Assembly (NCBI GenBank): GCA_016801845.1
Contig: CM028916.1
Coordinates: 14,070,014 to 14,134,013, forward strand
DNA: 64,000 nucleotides
Direction: 5' to 3'
Source: Polydactylus sextarius
Taxonomy: Eukaryota > Chordata > Actinopteri > Polynemidae
Shown here: positions 11,326 through 26,300 of the stretch, one piece after another
Layout: the number at the start of each line of letters is the position of its first letter
Numbering within the stretch: the first letter of the stretch is position 1
Position numbers and translations under genes: made by a program
Notes under the pieces: generated by a model
What the model saw: only the letters and a program-made list of their open reading frames with translations
What the model was told of the DNA's origin: nothing
The model's database searches: none

Positions 11326-14239
11326 AAACAAGACCAAACCTCAGTATAATGTAGACTTGTAAATGAATATATTATTGGATTTACACATTTCTGACAATGT
11401 CAACACACAGTGAACAAGATAATAATAGAGTTTTTGAATTTATGGCAGTGGTTGATTGAAGCAGATTGTACAGATGCAGCTAATTAAATGGCCACAGATT
11501 GGGTGTATCTATAAATCTGCTGTAATGACTAATTCATCAACTGCAAAAGATTGAGATGTTTATTTTAGGATTAGAATTAATGTAGAGGTATGCAGGAGGG
11601 CAGTGCTTGTGCAGTAGTTGTTGATGTTGACTGAAGCCTGGGTGGTGTTTGTGATACACAGCAGCTGATTGTAGCGTATTGATTACGAAGCAAAAAAAAC
11701 AAAAACAAAAAGCTGGCGATGGGACGTGCTGTCATGACAAGTTGTGAACCAGCTGTCCCAACAACATGGTGCAAAAACAGGATCCTGTTGAGGCTTACAA
11801 GCCTGATGTACACACAAACACACTGAGTAGATTCAGTCAGAGCCACTCGCTGCTCAGGTCAGTGACAGTTCAGACTCGCAGATTTCTGTTCCTGCAGGGT
11901 GAAGAGTCTGCTGCGGTTGAGAAAGGAGGTGCAGATAGACACTACAGAGCTCTGCAGGCACAATCTTATTTATATTCAGTGTATAGAATTACCCTGACTC
12001 ATCATTGTGCGGGAAGAGGTGCTGCTGTATATCACTGTGAGAAAAAAAAGATCCTCATAGATTTTGTCAACAAAAAGCAAATCAATTATTTGCATATGAC
12101 AGCTGGCTGTGAGATACAAACCCTCGTGTTTGTGTACTGACTTCACATATTGCTTAAATTTTAATTAATCTCATTTTTTTTCGTTTTTTTTTTTTTTTTT
12201 TTTTTATTCAAAAGGCGTCCGAAACAAAATGGCAATCAGATGTCAAAGTGGCTTGATGTTTGTGCAATATACTCCTTTAACAGCGAAACACAACAAATGT
12301 GAGAACACCAGCTTTCATCAAAGCCACATCAGAGCAATCAGATTTTTCGATTGAGTTTGCATAGCATGCTGTCTGTCTGCTGTCTTGTTCCCAGTGAGAT
12401 GAAGTGAACTCCACGCCAAACTATAGAGGGATGTTTCATCATATCAGAAAAACAACTGTTATTCCTGGTGCCACAAGCCGCAGTATAGAAAATTCACAGC
12501 TGCCTGTGTTTAAGGGTCTATTAATTCCAGCCATGACTGCTGAAAGATGAAACAGCTGGCCATAAACTATCTTGACAAACTTCTGCGTTGTGAAGAAAAA
12601 AAAAAAGGCACCAAGAGCAGCCATAGTTAGACAGTCTTTGTGTCAGTGACTTTTATTTCCTCTATCGTCGCTTGTGCTACATTTCCTCCGATTCTGCGAG
12701 AAACATCACATCTTAAGAGGAAGGACAGAGAACATATTTCATTCCCTAACAGCTCACTTGGACTGGTTCTTAGGATCCCTTAAGGACTTTACAGGTAGCC
12801 TTTTTTCAGCGGTTTAGTGCTCGCTCCGCGCTTCCACTGACATGAAAAATTAAAGCAATGGATCCTGCATGAAACAGCTGGGACTTACAGTATGTCCATC
12901 CGTTGTTTGTCCAACGGTAGTAAATCGTAATGTTAAACTGTCCAGGTCTGGATTTAATAACTCAGGCCTCATCAGCCAGAGTTGGAGTTTGTGTAACCAC
13001 CAGCTATTAGTGATGTATTTGAAGATTAGCCTTGGAAGATGCTTCTCCTTCCTGCCCATGAAACCAGCTCCTCTGGGGGGCAGTAGAGGCATCATCACGT
13101 CTTTTCATCTTATCCTGGCTGCAGGAAAGGGGGCAAGGTCAGAGGGGATTTGAGCCTGGCTCACCAACACATGTTTCTTTGCTTGCCAAGTCTTGCTTTA
13201 GGCACAGATTATCACCATATAGCGGCTACTGTTACAGTCCACAGGGCCATTCCAGGCCCTGATTGGAATTTCAGGAGATTTTCTTTCCCTACTTTTTCAT
13301 CCAAAGCCCCTTTTTCACTTCATTGATAAAAAATATACACAAACATCAAGACATTTAAAAAAGCTTCTTAAAGGATTTCGAACTGAAATATATGCCAACA
13401 AAGCGGAGCTGGAAGCCATTTAAAGAGCTTTAGCTCAAAATGCTTCACCTGTGTAGACTGAATCTTTACTTGTTATTTCCATGCTACCTCAGCAATTACA
13501 ACAATAATGTTATAAATAACATTGTATTTGGTTTATACCATAATTTTGGTCTTTTGGGGGCCATTACTCACTGTTTACCCAGGCAGACGCTCCTTTAAGG
13601 ACACCGTGTGATAAAAGATTAATAAAGCTTTGGGTATGCTTGCAGTTTCCTTTGACGGCACATCCTTTACATGACCTACATTTGTTTCGATTGAATAGTT
13701 GTATCATAAGCACAATGAGGACTCTCCGGGTTTGCACTAGTCTATAAACTGGTACTGTGTGGCTTGGTTGTGCTGATGATTTGGCAGAGAAAAGAAGGGT
13801 CAGGCAGAGCGTGCTTGAAAGAAGAAATCTTCCACTGCGTGGAAAATACAAAGAAATGCATTGTGTACCTTGGGAGTGTGAACTGTGAGCACAAAATATG
13901 TGGTAGGTAAAAGAATAACTTTATTTTCATATGTATATACATATTTATTTACTAACTACTCAAAGAGCAGCAACAATATTAAATTGTTTAATATATTCAT
14001 TCTATGAAAGAATTTTTTATATATTACTTTTTTTCCTACACACCTAATTGACTTAGCTGTAAGTAAGTGCATTTATTCAAGTTTACTGAACTGAAGTACA
14101 ATTTTAGGTTTAATTTTATGTCGGTTCATAAATTTGTTCTACAAACATTTCAGAGGAAGTTGTTATACTTTTTACACTGTATGTTATTTTACTGCCATAG
14201 GTACCAATTACTTTTTAGATGATTTTTAAAGCCTTTACC

Positions 14240-14275
14240 AAACCACCCTGAAAGTATATACTTTCAGGGTGGTTT
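14240..14275. repeat. Perfect 36-bp palindrome
   Basis: AAACCACCCTGAAAGTAT (14240-14257) is followed directly by its exact reverse complement (14258-14275) with no spacer. Seen directly; no gene or repeat explains it. Confidence 0.9.
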
Positions 14276-14374
14276 ATATAATTTTTAAATTAAATTTACT
14301 GTTAGCCAGCAGTACAATTAAAAATACTCTTGTATAGAAATCCATCAATAGTGTTAATCCAATATTATAATATT

Positions 14375-14387
14375 TGTGTGTGTGTGA

Positions 14388-14420
<33 letters not shown>

Positions 14421-14452
14421 TGTGTGACTGTATGTATGTGTGCGTGTGTGTA
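14375..14452. repeat. (GT)n microsatellite, imperfect
   Basis: GT repeats interrupted by GA and TATG variants. Confidence 0.9.
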
Positions 14453-14821
14453 TGTATACTTTACTATCAATTGTTCTTCCACTGCTGACAACTAAAATAG
14501 TTGAACCTGTACTTTTCCCTGTTGATACAAAGATACCTGACAAACAAACAGACAGACGGCATCCCTCACACATTTCTCCCCTTGTAGATACAAAACAAAA
14601 CTGCATCAAATGGTTGTTGTTTTAAACATTTCTCCAGAGGACTGAGGAGGACTTTGCGCAGAGTCCCAGTATAGTGAGGTCGAAGTCATCCAGCAGTGGC
14701 CTCCGTCTGGCATTTTACCCAGAGCACATCCTGTGGGAGCGGGAGCTTTGGAGCCGGCTGCGCGACCACATCAAACAATGGCTTTTTGTTGTAAACAAAG
14801 CCAGGGCAGCTTGCCGGGGGC

Positions 14822-14889
14822 CCTCTCTCTCTCTCTCTCTCTCTCTCTTGCTCTCTCACTCTCTCTCTTGCTCTTTTACTCTCTCTCTT
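14822..14889. repeat. (CT)n polypyrimidine tract
   Basis: CT repeats with a few TTG and CA interruptions. On the opposite strand it is purine-only over long runs. Confidence 0.9.
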
Positions 14890-16775
14890 CCTTGCTTTCC
14901 TCCCGCTTACGGCCCGGATCCAGTCTGCCTTCTATAACTCTGGACTGTCAGAAAAATGTGTGCCAATGCACCACAAGTCTCTCCAGTCCATTTGTATTTG
15001 TGCACAAAGACCACGGAGCTGGCAGCGAAACAGACAAATTCAAATTAGTCGAAAATAGTAAAACAAGATGAAAAAGAAAAACTAAAGGTTTGCCTCAAGA
15101 GGATAGTTAAAACTAATTCACCTGAACAGTTGTTTGACTGCACAGCATGAAACATAATGTCCTTATATTTGCTTATTGGAGAGTGTATCCACTGCTGCAG
15201 CTGTTTTATCTGAGGGATGGAGTACAAGTTTTGAATAAAACATGCATTCACTACTTATCGCTTATTTGGAAGTTGCATATGTAGTTGTTAAGAGTAAAAT
15301 ATGTGAAAATCCATAGAGTAATACACAATATATTTTTGAAGCTATAAATTTTCCCCTAAATGTTTGAACTTGAAATGCCCAGGCTTTTTATGTTTTATGT
15401 AAAAGCTAAATAAAACAGCAGTTTTTAGAGCAGAATCAATAAAAAGAAAAAGGCTGAAGGAAAAAAAATGGTTTTGATGTTTTTAGGCAACAAAACTGTG
15501 ACTTTTAGAAACATGTAATATATTATTTTACAGTTAAAGACACTCAAATAAATGATTTAATGGTAGGTTAACTGAACCAAATTGAATTCAGTTAGTGTGA
15601 TTCACTACTACTCTACTGACTGATCTTACTGGATTTAACTACCACCTCATTTAGTTATGTTGAATAACTAAGTCACTTTATACATAAAGATGGATAATGC
15701 TAATAACAGATAACGACCATGGAAAATTATCATAGTTTTAGCCAGTTCAGGCTACCGCATCTCACTAGTTAGCATTCATTTGATTTGATATATTGCTATT
15801 GCTTTAGCTCTGGCCTGGTTTACAGTTCTGGCTTGAAGTGACTGCAAGTTCAAACAGCCACTTGCACAGCAAAGATCCATTTGCATATTTTTATACGGTA
15901 AAAACAAATGTCAAAGAGCCAGATTCTGGTCTTTACTCATTTTTGACCAAATATGTTAATATTTAGTATTTTGCTTTTTGTGGGACAGAATAGTTGGCTC
16001 ACTTGTCCTTTCACCAGTAAAACAAACAAACCACATTCACAATGGAATTACACTTAATGGGCATCCAAAGGTGATGCACCACAATTTCACATTACGCTGA
16101 ATAACTAATTTCAGGACCAGAAATGATTCATAACACTACCAAAATGCTGCAACCTGCTGCAACCCCTGCTGTTTCGTGTTAGTGCCATTATCTCTCATAC
16201 ATCCAGCCTTGCACTTGATCAAAAGTGAAAATGCAGAATTTTTTAGGGGTAGGGCTTTCCTCATTGATTAACACCACATAATTGTCAAGAGACTTGACTG
16301 GTACAGACCAGTGATTACACTTCAGCTATGATAATGAAAGAATTAAACCACACAGCTAATTGAAACGCGGGTGCAAGGTAGCAGCTGGGATGCGTGCTTT
16401 GCTATTATCAATACTAATAGTTTTGATGTGAAAAGGAAACAGGAAAGGGAAAAGCTGGCTCATCTCTGCATCCCAACGAACCCCAGAGACCCTCCAAGGC
16501 TTTTAGTCTTCGTTGTTCTATTATGGCATCAATGTAAATTTTACCCAAACTGATATTCTTTCAGCAAGTCATGCAGAGTAGAATTTGGAGAGCTTGTTAA
16601 TTGCAAGGTTTGCCGATAATTGTTTCATTAATTCTAGTTGGCCTTCATTGTTCCTGGCCAGGCGCATGGGTCCAAGCCTACGCAGAGCTTGGCAGTACTT
16701 TTTAAACAAAGGGGAAATGGAACAACCTGCTTCACTGCCCCCACTGATCCCTTGGGTTTCAGCTAGTTTTTCTTC

Positions 16776-16776
<1 letters not shown>

Positions 16777-16824
<48 letters not shown>
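16777..16824. repeat. (CT)n microsatellite
   Basis: Nearly perfect CT repeat with a single GT interruption at 16,801. Confidence 0.95.
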
Positions 16825-18591
16825 TACCTAGTGTGTCAAGGGCATTCCCTGTTTCAGGCTTCTGGAAACCTGCAGAGGTCAATCACTCTAAAAGCTGGTG
16901 GAGGAGCACAGCAGGAGACCAAATTTACGTACTCTTTCCATATTTCCTTTGACAGACTGACCAGGACGTGTTCTTAATAAATACCACAGCTTTTACTGTC
17001 CTGTAAAATATTCTCTTCAAAGACAATGCAAACGGTACGGTTCAGGAATCATTTTTTTTTTTAATTTTTTTTTTTTTTTTTTACAAAAGGAGGATTCACA
17101 TCCTGTTAACATTTATGTACTCATTCTGTTTCATATGAAGTGGAAATTGTAATGGGTTTGAATTCTAACCAAGTATGTGCATGCTAATCACACTGCTTTG
17201 CTATTTGAGATCCACATGCTGACTGCTGAAGGGGAAAGAGGCTTCTATTGACTCTATTTGAATCCATTGGTGAGCACATGTTCCAGTCTCAACACTGAGA
17301 GCTGGGGTTATAAAGTGTGGCAATGGGAAGTACACCAGAGGGCAGAGGCCAGTGGTTTTATTGCTATTTGGGGCACTGCTGTGTGTCTGTTTGAAAAGTT
17401 TGAATTAGATTTGCTTCAGCACATCTCCAGCTGGGAACTCTGTAAATTGACAGTAAGGATCCTTATCTGTGCAAGAAAAGCTAAAGCCTGTGCCATCAGC
17501 TCCACAGCCACAGGTACTAGCATTTAATATCCTCTGCACTGGATGACTAGTCTATAAATTGTCATGTACCAGCGACTGAATAGGCTCCTCTTGTTATCTA
17601 GTGGCCATCAACAACAAGAGTATAACTATATGAGTGTGTCCTGCTGATAAAATCTATTTCTAGTCTCATTCTTAAGGACAAAAACTTTTTTTTTTCATTT
17701 CAGGGAATTAACCCAGCATGAAAATACTTTTCAGTATCTTTTTGTTCTTAAGGGAAAACAGGATGTCGGAGCTTTTCAATTCATGCGCTGTTTCTCAAAA
17801 TAAAGCAAAGCATCCAATCCTGTCTCTTGTGAGGCTTTGAAGAATACGTACCGGCTTCAAACCGCAGTGTAAATTCTGTGTGCTGCTGCCGGCTTCATGG
17901 TCGTATGTGGGCTGGTGTGGCCTGTGGACCCTGGGCAGGGCTTTACAGTTAGAGACAACAATCCTCCGTCATGGCTGGTGGTTTTTTTTTTTTTTTTCTT
18001 CTTTTTTTTTCTTTCTTGAACTGTAAAAACATGTAAGGAACCGAAACACTTCTGTGTAGCACAGAGAAAGAGAGAGAGACAGAGGGGGAGGGGGTGGGGT
18101 GTGGGGTGGAAGGAGCCTATCATTTATTATTCAAATGAAATGAGGTCCGGCAGATGGTGGAAGAGGGGCCGTGGGCTTGCGGCAGAAAACCTCCTGCTCT
18201 CTACCTCTGTGATTTCAGTCAGCCCGTGACGAAATAAAAAGTTCAAAGGGAATCAGCGATCGTGACGGATCTCATTAGCATATTTCCAATAAGCAACATT
18301 AGAAGCAGAGATGGGGGAGTTGAGGTTGCATCCCATGCAGGAACTAATCAATGTATGCTGTGTATATATGATACTGCAAGCTTCTCTTACATATACATTC
18401 ACTATATACTGACTATACTACAGGGCTATAACTTCATCTTGTTTCATATAGGCTGAGGCAGCATTGCACACATCTAAATATTGTGACCCACTGTCTTTTA
18501 AAATCTTTTGCAGTCAACAAAAACTACTTTTTTTATTATTATTATTTTTATATTTTGTTTCATCTGTTCGCATCCAGTGTGCGAGAACTGA

Positions 18592-18623
18592 AAAAGACAT
18601 CTGTCTTTAAACAGATGTCTTTT
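18592..18623. repeat. 13-bp stem, 6-nt loop hairpin
   Basis: AAAAGACATCTGT (18592-18604) pairs perfectly with ACAGATGTCTTTT (18611-18623) around a CTTTAA loop. Too short for a typical pre-miRNA. Confidence 0.8.
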
Positions 18624-21600
18624 GATTCTTCTGGTAAAAACGAAAACGCCGTTGTTGATTTCTAAAAAACCATTTGTTTGTAACATTATTCATTATATCA
18701 CACTACGTGTTATGAAAAAAAAGAAGCTGTTGTAGCTTTGTATTATGGTTTGTGTAAACATACAACAATAATGAAAATGAAGGTGGATTGACTTTTTAAA
18801 GCGATCAAATTTAACAGCAATAGATGAACTGGACTTCTTGCACAAGTAGATCATAGGATTGATGCCACTCATATCTGTTCATTAAGTATGAAGCTACAGT
18901 CAGGAGATGGTTAGCTTAGTTTGATATAAAGGCTAGAGAGACATGGAGAAACAGCTATCCTGGTGGTGTCTGAAGATAAAACCCACATGCCAACATGTCT
19001 GTGTTCACCATCACATTATATCTTGTTTGTTTAATCGTTACCACAAGTGTGAGAATGTTCCCAGAGTCTCTGCTCATAGCCTCAAGTCACTGTTGATCTT
19101 TGCACCTCAATCTTAATTCAAAACACGAGACAATTAGCAATTACAGTAGGTATATGTTGTTACCTTCAGACAAAGCCAGTTCTTTACTCTGTTTCCATTT
19201 TGTTCCTAAGTTACGGTAATGTTCTGCAAGATTGAACTCAGTCTTCTCAATTAACACTTGACAAAGAAGCATATTTTCAAAATCTTAACTATACCTTAAA
19301 CAAGTCCCTTAAGATAAGATTTAGTGTCCTTCACACTCTGTTTCTAATTTGTTCTAGTTTGTCACAACATACACAACGACTGGTTTAACATAAAACTTCC
19401 AAAACCTTTGAAAGCTATATGATTACATAATGTGGTGTACTGTACAAAAATACAGTAAACTGGTTATGTATTTCCATTAATTCACAATAGCTCCTTTCTC
19501 TCTGTGGACACTGTAAGCATAATGGAGTGCAGTCGTCATACCATTTGCCTGAGCACTGTAAAACACTGCCATGTGTGGGGTGAGCGAAGTCAGGCTGGGC
19601 TTGTAAAAAGACAGAAAACGCTTAAGCTGCCCTTCAGACACATAAGACTTTAGCACCTGTCAAGGGGTTACTTAAGTGTCAGCCGGTAACCACGTGCACC
19701 CGGCAACACGCAATCAGCCTATCGTACATGGAGCTTTGTGTTATTTAGTACTTTGTTCTATGGGAGGCCGTTCCCCCTCTTCTTCTCAGAACCAAGTACC
19801 ACTCCATCTCTGATTTGAAATATTGGGTTGGGAGATGCTCTCACCGCCCAGGCATGACTGTATTTCAAAAACTGAAATTTGAGTGAGTTTTTCTGAAGTT
19901 CCCTGTGGTGCTGTTCTTTTGGACCACAACAGGCCACAAATCTGGCAGCAGCAGCTTTTTCTCAGTGAAAATACAGAGGAACATCTACCCATTAAAGCAC
20001 AAGAGGAATTTGGTTAGAGCAGGAATGCAATAAAATGTATAAAAAAGCCAAATTTGACTTTACACAAAGGATCTAAGAATGTCGCAGAACCAAATGAGGG
20101 ATATAAAGGAACAAATAGATCACAATCTTTTTATTTATGGGATATAAAGACAGGGGCGGTCACATCCTGCAATGGGGTTTTGGTTATCACATAACATAGG
20201 AATGTTCTTTCTGCAGACTAGAAAGAAAACCATACAACTTGTTAATCCCAAATTGGAACTGATTGTGAAAACAATAATATGTTGCCAGTTTTACTACTTG
20301 TTATTTGCATATTAATTAATTGGGTATAATAGGGACACAATACCCTCCTTTTTGGAAATGTGTTACATTTAAAACTGAGCGAATCATATTGAAAGTACTT
20401 AAACAGAAACATTTGGACGTTTGGCCTGCCTTCACTTTGTTCCTTTGTTCAGCACAGATGAAAAACGGCTCAAATACAGTGCAGATTAATACAACAAAAA
20501 TCCTGTTGCTGGGAAAACATCCCAAAACTTGCTTTACTGGCAACATTCGTGGTCATGAATGTCTGTTTTGAAGATTAATGACTAAGGCGTTTTCAAACAG
20601 AGACATAGACGAAACAACGCTGTTGAAAATTGTAAGGCTCAATTCAGTACGGAGATGTGTGTGTTTGTTGAAGCCACTTCCTCTTGTTAGATAACCAGAC
20701 ACTTCACTGAGGCTTTTTGTAGCTCAACCATGACATTAGCGCAATATCAGTTTGTGAATCCCACCCGTCAAAAGCAAGCACTTTGCGGCGTCACCTTGTA
20801 AATTCCACTGCTCCTGATTTAAATGTGTTTTACTGCTTTGAAAATGAAGAGACCACCATGTGCTTGGAACATACCTTCTCTCGCAACAGGTTCTTTTTTT
20901 TTCTTTGCCTCCCACCCAAACACTTACCCACTTACTCTTCTCCGCTGTGACCAGAATAGAAACAGCAAAGCGACGTTGACGAGTACACTGAGCCTGCAGG
21001 ATGACACCAGCCCACCCTGGGATGGGGCTGGTGGTAGACCACCCCAGCAAGCCGCTAAATCCAGGGTGCCTCGGCCAATTTATGACACCTACGAGAGGAG
21101 ATAGCTCTGTAAACACTTTAGAAAGCAAGTGGCTGAGTCACCGACCTGCTGTCCTGCTTCCATTCATGGCTTCAATTCTTCGGCTTCAGTTATAGATTTC
21201 ATTATTGCTGTGATTGCTCTGTTGCAGCAAGTAATTGTTATTATTAACACTATAGTTCCTTCATTTTTAGGCCACTTTTACCTGAAAAGAAACATCTATG
21301 CTACATAGTTTTTATATTATCAACATGTGCATAATTTTACACAATTTCTAGCTACCAAAATCAATTCCTCAATAACTGTTACTTTTTCAAAATTCAAAAT
21401 TAACTTAAAAAAAATCCACTTCCTGCTTTGCCTCTATATCTTAGCTATTATATATGGTACAAACTTCATTAATATTTCAGTGTTTATTATCCCCCACCCT
21501 TCAAGTGTACATAAGATCATTATAAGGCTTTATACAGGTTGTGAGTTCTACATTGCATTATAGTTTACAGAGGCTCATTCAGTCCCATTGTATTTAACCC

Positions 21601-23285
21601 AGCAGCTGTATGCACTGCAGATCCTCAGTATGAGATCAGTATCAGTTCAGCACAATTTATTAGTTACATCATGCATTAATGTATACAGAGCCAAGTTGAC
21701 CTTAACTGTATTTACATCTCTGTCACTGTAAATAATACAAATTTCATTCAAATTGGAAAATGTTCAGCATCAAGTGTTCAGGGTCTACAGAAGACCATTT
21801 AGTCCCATGTTATCTATTTTTCAGGAGTTATACAGCACACTGGAAATGTAAATGATGAAATCACAAGGGGCACAGGGATCATAAGTTCATTCTATCAACA
21901 TAGACAATTTATTAGGTGTATTGTAGTCCATATTGAGACTTCAAGGGATCAAGGATGATTATAAAGTCATTCAAAATTCATAGTGCAATTATCATCATTA
22001 TTATTATTGACTCTTGAAATTGATCAAATTGGAGTTAGCCTTCAAAGCTATAGACGGTAATCAGAAGCACTCCTCCAGTCTGACTCCACAAAAGGAGTGA
22101 AATTAAGACCAGACCAGACCAGACTGTGGACAAGCCTTAATCCACAGCAGATTCTCCCCTCAGCTTGAGTAAAGCTTTGCAGCATGGCTCTCTACCACGT
22201 CTGCTTGCTCTGGTAACAAGCCTCTTCTGTGACCAGGGGAGAAAAAATTCATAAGCAATGCAATGGTAGTGATAACCTCCCTCCCTTCCTCTTCAAATAG
22301 AGGCATGCTGAGCTTCACTGGAGAGGGCAGGGGCAGGAGAGGTGGAGGTGGTGGTGGGGCACCGGGGAGCATTCAAGGCCCTCTCCCCCTCACTCTTCAG
22401 TTTTTAACCAGCCTTTTCCATGACCCAGTGTGCACGCAAAGCAAGCCAAAATAGATAATGAGGAATGTCAGCCTAGAAACAGAAAATCACCTCTACCAAG
22501 ACCAAGCTGTTCCAGAGGACTGGCTTGCATTCCACAGCAGCTCTGAGTGATTTATTACTAGCAAAAAAAAAAAAACTCCCGAAAAGACATCTAGCTACAC
22601 AGCTGGTTAATGCCAACTGGTTGTGACTTGTGATGAGTAATGACATCCCTTTGAGTCAGTAGCTTTGTTCTGACGCGTCTGGATGATGGATCATTTTGTT
22701 AAATCCATTTTCAAGATGTGCAGATTATCTGTTTCATAATTATTATTATATTTTTCTTCCCTTCAATCGGGGCCCTGAGAACTATAAGAAGTAATTTTCC
22801 TTTCTGCCAGGTCAGTTGTGTTATCACATTTCTGCGGCGCATGAGTCGAAGCAGTAGATGTCCACTTTTCACTGCGCTCATCAACAGTAGATCCGAGGTC
22901 CATACAAACCCAATTAAGAATCAATTTGAACCAGTGTCAGACAGTCTGGCGCCTGGAGAGGGGTAAATGCTTTTAATATGAACATTTTATCGTTGTCTCG
23001 CAGTCTTCCATCGTCTAACAGTCTGGCATGTGTAAAGTATCTGTCATGAAGCCTTATCCCTGACTGCTACCACAGTAGTATGTCCACAGACCTCCACACA
23101 TGGACTGCATGTGAAAGGAAAAGGTAGAAAAACTGATATGTGAAACAATTTGACTTGAAAGGCATAAATCACAAATACTCAAGAACAATGAGATTTTTGC
23201 TGTGATTGGCATATTTACTCTGCCTGCTGTTCACTCTCGATTTAGTCCCAAAGCAAATGCCATGGCATGAAATGCACTCTTGAAT

Positions 23286-23307
23286 CATGTCAAACATGTT
23301 TGACATG
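23286..23307. repeat. Perfect 22-bp palindrome
   Basis: CATGTCAAACA is followed directly by its reverse complement TGTTTGACATG. It contains the core ACATGT. Possible protein-binding dyad, function unknown. Confidence 0.75.
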
Positions 23308-26300
23308 GGCTCAGATTGATGTGGTCGCCGTGAACGCCTTGAAAAAACTGACACCTTTGCTGCTCTAATCTCGCCAATAGCCCAAGTCACTCCTTCATAT
23401 GCTTCTTCCCATTCAGCACCTATCACAGCTCAGTCATCTCTGACTAATAATGTTGCACAATGTACAATATGGACCTGCATCTGTTAGTTTTGGCTGCATT
23501 TAGCTCCTGTAGCTCCTTGAAAGGTCTTTATTGCAACTATAATGGCCCCAATGTCACGGATAAATAACATGCTTTACAGCTGTACTAACAATGACAAAAA
23601 AAAAAAAAAAGTTCTACATCAGACCAAACAACCATTTTCACTTCTCATTGTTTTTCCAGCAGAAATGCCATTTATAATGGAGCTATCAAATCAATATCAT
23701 ACTATACTTCTGCTTCTGCTCCCACCAGGTAGCACACCAGACTGGTATTTTTTCCCAACCTATATGTAGCATTTTAGATAACAAGGGGCTGCACTTAGAG
23801 CACACACTGGCTGAAACCCATGCTACCAGCAGCCTCTTTTCAGCCACTCGCTCCATGCTGACACGCTGGCGGCTGTGAAATGCCATGATTATTATTTGAG
23901 GCAACGCTGTGTGGAAAGGAGCTGTGCAGAGGTGATGGCTTCTAACGACTGAGTGGCAGTCAAGAAATGAGTCATGTCTTCTGAACACGTTCACCTGAGC
24001 ATGAAGGTAATTTTTACACAAAGGCTCTTAGAGTCATGGGTGGCAGTTCTTTTTTTTTTTTTTTCATCCTTTTCTTGGTTAAACAATTAAGGTTAGTTGA
24101 TTGATTGGACACAGCTTGATGCAACATAGGTGGACACTTTCCTGAAAGCACGTTTTGTCTCAGTGTTGCAACCTCTACTGTATATTGGTATTAAATTGAT
24201 GTTATATAGGTGATGTTATGTTGGATTTGTAAGATCTTTTATGGCCAGAAGAACCAACTTTTTAACAAAATCTCTATTTTTCGTCATTTCAAATCTCTTT
24301 CATTCTTACTTTTTGAAGGCAAAAACACAACACTCAGGTTTTCTTTTCTATATTCTGACCCAAGTACATGAAAACACAACAATGAATTACTACCAGCTCT
24401 GCCATTTTACTAGTGCTTTTAACAAAGGATAGGGACAGATTGCTGCACCGTTCAGGAGACTTCTTTTCCCATATTTCTGATATGCAAATGCTTACATCAT
24501 TGGAAAAAAAGGTGGTTGTATGATTGCAGCATAATGTGTCCAAAACACTGTACTGAATCTGTTATGTAATAACATATAACATATTTTTTGATTACTAGAG
24601 AGTAAATTATCAAGTGCCTGTTGTGTAGGGAGTAGTGAACGAGTAAATGAGGTCATGATTTTGGGCGATGTAGTGAAAATACCAAGGCTGTAATACCAGC
24701 CTCTTTAATCTTAATACATGATTATTTTATTTTGATTGAAATAACACGTTCACACAATACCATCAAGAGCAGTAGTAGATGGTAATATATTGTAACAAAT
24801 GAAGAGAAACCTTCATTTTGCAACACACTTCAGCTTTTCAGAGCGACCGGTTGCACAAATGCCTTATGATACGAAGACTAACAGAACAGAAGCCATCCTA
24901 GAAATCCCGCCTCAAGTCACCGCTCCACTAGCAACTATTCCACCGTGTCTTTTTGCTTAAAGGGTTTATTTCCCCCAATTTTCTTTGTGAGCTGATTTGC
25001 AAATTAATGACTTCCAAGCAACCCTTTGAAAAAGAGAGAGAAAAATCTTCCTGTTTGGTGGATTTATTATTTATTGCGTTGGTATTTGTGTCAGGGTTAA
25101 ACTGTATGGTATGTGTCTGAGCTTCAGGTACTAAAAATAGAGGAAGTTCCAGTACTAGTGCCTGACTGACAGGAATCTTTTTGCTGGCACACAAAGTTGA
25201 CCCATTTCCTTTTTTCCTAAAAAGTTAACCACCTTCTGTATGTTGTTCCAACAAATGTGCTGCTCTATTCAGCTATGGTATTTTTTGCCAGGGCAGTTAT
25301 TTAAAAGATGTTTTTAGTCGTTCATGGTGTTATTCAGGCGTGGGTATTTTTTTTTCTTTCTTTTTCAAAGAAAAGACTGACTTGGCAAGTGAACAACACA
25401 ACAGTGTGAAGAAAACTAAACTATCAGCTACCTTTGTGAGGAATCATTAAATGTTGTAAATCTTTTTTTCTCTCTCTCTCTGTCCTTTTTCTCACTGCCT
25501 TTTCACACTGAAACAATAAGCATCTGTTTCCATTTTTCAGTGTTTCAACCTCTATGTGGAATAGCGTAGACTAGCTGCACAACAACTGAGTAACAGCACT
25601 TACAACTACACTCTAAGATAAACATTCACCATTGGAAAGTGAGTTAAAACAAATGTTCCCAAATGCTTTAACCAAGTGCTTTAAAATGCTCAAGCATAGT
25701 TTGAGATGCTTTTTTAAGATAAACTTGTTTTTCAGCTGAGATGCACTGATACTTTTTGGAGCAAATCACACAGTTGGAAAGCAGTGACTCTGGTACATAA
25801 CATTTATTTGTCCTGTGCTTTTTCCCATATAGGAGTTTTTTTTTTTTTTTTTTTACCAGCGGTCCGAGGCCAGAGGAAAGGCAAAGTTGTATGAGCCACA
25901 AAGATCTAACGAGGAGACAAGTTTGGATCCAGGTTACTACTTATGATTTTATCTATTGTGGAGAGCTGAATTAGCTTTCTATGCTTCATCTAACTTCTGT
26001 CAACAAAGTCTGTGGCCGACACAAGTCTCATGAGAGGAAAAAAAATGGAGGTCTGCATAATTTCCAGAAGGGCAAATATATTGTATGCTTCTGAAACTCA
26101 AAGCATCCCTCATAGCTACTAAAAATGCTGAAGTTAATGATTGAGCACCCTATTTATATTCTGATTGACAGCATACATTAACAAAGTGGCTTTTCATATT
26201 TTTTTTTGGTATTGTTAGTAAGCAGTTTTACAAGAAAAAAATCTTTGAGGTGAAATATATCGTTTTTCTCTGTCCACATGACAGAATTATGAAATAAGTC

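Noticed and set aside
18592..18623. Possible microRNA precursor
   Set aside because: The stem is only 13 bp with a 6-nt loop and the flanks do not extend the pairing, far short of a pre-miRNA.
20736..21128. 130-codon minus-strand frame with an overlapping + strand frame
   Set aside because: No recognisable domain or motif and frames open on both strands, which suggests composition rather than coding.
22109..22126. Short AGACC tandem repeat
   Set aside because: Only three to four units; not a meaningful minisatellite.
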